Shown here: piece by piece, positions 13,517 to 14,406 of the stretch
Layout of the letters: each line of letters begins with the position of its first letter
How positions within the stretch are numbered: position 1 is the stretch's first letter
DNA from: an uncultured Treponema sp.
Lineage (GTDB): Bacteria > Spirochaetota > Spirochaetia > Treponematales > Treponemataceae
NCBI GenBank assembly: GCA_937890485.1
Contig: CALBXN010000221.1
Coordinates: 1 to 14,406 of the forward strand
Direction of reading: 5' to 3'
DNA length: 14,406 bases
The notes under the pieces: model-generated
Told to the model about the DNA's origin: nothing
Seen by the model: only the letters and a program-made list of their open reading frames with translations
The model's database searches: none
Made by a program: the position numbers and the translations under genes

Positions 13517-14406
13517 CTATTTAATCTTAATAAGCGATTTTTTATATTATTTGTTTTAATTCAATTTTTCTTTTGTCTTTCAGTTAGTGCTGAATATCTT
13601 TCAAGTGAAGAATTTGGCTATACCATAGATTTACCTGATGGATTTTATGTTGCAGAATCTAATTCTACTGGCTATTTTTTAGAAAGTGAATTTATTCCTA
13701 TTGAAATTATTATAAATGTTTATGAAAGTTCTAGATTTTCTTCTTCAAAGGAATGCTTAGAATTTTGTTCTGATAAATTACAAGGAAATATTGAAATCGA
13801 AAATTTTACTTGGCGGAATCGACAAACATCTTTAGGTTCAATGAGTTTTTATTTCAATAATATTTTGTGTGATGCTTGGGCATTAGCAGTTCAACTTCCA
13901 GACAAAAATAAAATATTTTCACTAATTGCTTATACTGCACATGAATCAGAAGAAATTTTTAAGCAAATGATTCTTTCTATTTTGGATAGTGTTTGTATTG
14001 ATAGAGGTAGTTTTTTTGAAGCAGGTGCAATAACAACATTTGCATTTCCTCAAGGCGAAAAAGAAATTCATCAATTTAATTTTGATGGAAAATCATATCA
14101 AGTTTCTTTTGATAAATCAGATGTAGAAGCTAATACTTATCTTGTAGAACGAGAATATCAAATTTTAGAAATGTATGCTCAAACTGATTATTGGCTTTCT
14201 GCTTGGAATCGTTATTATCGTTTTATTTATCGAGATGGATACGGAAGAATAAAAAAATCCTGTTTTGGATTTTGTTCTAATTTGTATATGGATGGATATA
14301 AAAACGAAAATCCTAATTTAGCTTATGCTCAAAAAATTTTGCAATTTGTTCAAGAAAGTATTTACCAAATACCCCTGCATTATAAGATGAACCACTCGCT
14401 ATTATT
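13508..14406 (+). CDS. Secreted protein of unknown function, 3' end outside the window
   Basis: I do not recognise this gene. The reading frame is open to the last base (about 299 codons visible), so it is 3'-partial. It starts with a clear signal peptide: basic residues (Lys3, Lys9, Arg10), a hydrophobic core of about 15 residues and a signal peptidase I site after Val-Ser-Ala at 26-28; no lipobox follows. The mature part begins EYLSSEEFGYTIDLPDGF, a pattern reminiscent of PsbP/Mog1-like folds, which often open with a 'Tyr-x-Ile-x-Leu-Pro-x-Gly' strand; this is a weak resemblance. It is rich in aromatic residues and has several Cys (four between about 82 and 164), so disulphides are possible. 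The second half (about 170 onward) may be another domain. ATG 13508 is preferred over 13502 from Shine-Dalgarno spacing. The last dozen codons use rarer GC-ending forms (CCC, CTG, CAC, TCG) unlike the rest. Confidence 0.75.
   Translation, partial: MCKLFNLNKRFFILFVLIQFFFCLSVSAEYLSSEEFGYTIDLPDGFYVAESNSTGYFLESEFIPIEIIINVYESSRFSSSKECLEFCSDKLQGNIEIENFTWRNRQTSLGSMSFYFNNILCDAWALAVQLPDKNKIFSLIAYTAHESEEIFKQMILSILDSVCIDRGSFFEAGAITTFAFPQGEKEIHQFNFDGKSYQVSFDKSDVEANTYLVEREYQILEMYAQTDYWLSAWNRYYRFIYRDGYGRIKKSCFGFCSNLYMDGYKNENPNLAYAQKILQFVQESIYQIPLHYKMNHSLL

Noticed and set aside
1..14406. CRISPR arrays, insertion sequences, toxin-antitoxin or defence genes
   Set aside because: I looked for regularly spaced repeats, transposase-like motifs and small paired genes and found none.

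Overview
The window looks like chromosomal DNA from a host-associated or free-living spirochaete, most likely a Treponema. The evidence is strongly AT-rich DNA with A/T-ending codons, a lipoprotein-like HtrA-type protease next to lepA, a DUF115/MAF_flag10 protein, a membrane-anchored SpoIIE-type phosphatase, and a GH57 (DUF1957) gene beside a DUF4912 gene. TGA is used as a stop (for example in the pseudouridine synthase gene), so the standard bacterial code applies. No mobile element, CRISPR array or phage gene was seen. Both ends of the window cut into genes, and both ends look slightly abnormal.

Layout. (1) 1-3484, + strand: a trypsin-like protease with PDZ domains, whose N-terminus may be frameshifted, then lepA (elongation factor 4). 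(2) 3491-6693, - strand: a SurA/PpiD-like membrane-anchored foldase and, downstream, a DUF115 protein. They are separated by a 17-bp perfect hairpin that looks like a terminator but lies inside the start of the DUF115 reading frame. (3) 6753-6984: divergent transcription. A consensus promoter drives the foldase leftward. A complete tRNA-Asp(GTC) unit (promoter, gene, intrinsic terminator) runs rightward. (4) 6996-8015, + strand: a KamA-type radical SAM protein starting 11 bases after the tRNA terminator. (5) 8020-13481, - strand: an operon-like series of RluA-type pseudouridine synthase, DUF4912 protein, GH57-like protein and SpoIIE-type phosphatase. (6) 13508-14406, + strand: a secreted protein of unknown function, running off the end.

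Function. The protease and foldase are cell-envelope quality-control proteins. LepA, the tRNA and the pseudouridine synthase serve translation, and the KamA protein may too if it modifies EF-P. The GH57/DUF4912 pair suggests alpha-glucan or another polysaccharide function, but the GH57 motifs are degenerate. The phosphatase probably feeds an anti-sigma-factor-antagonist switch whose partners are not in the window.

The most interesting pattern is transcriptional. Several genes without a recognisable Shine-Dalgarno sequence (lepA, the pseudouridine synthase, and less clearly DUF4912 and the phosphatase) have a -10-like hexamer 6-9 bases upstream of the start codon. This predicts leaderless or nearly leaderless mRNAs. 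At 13467-13516 two such promoters face away from each other with overlapping -10 boxes, each with its -35 inside the other gene. Genes with a clear Shine-Dalgarno (foldase, GH57) lack this arrangement.
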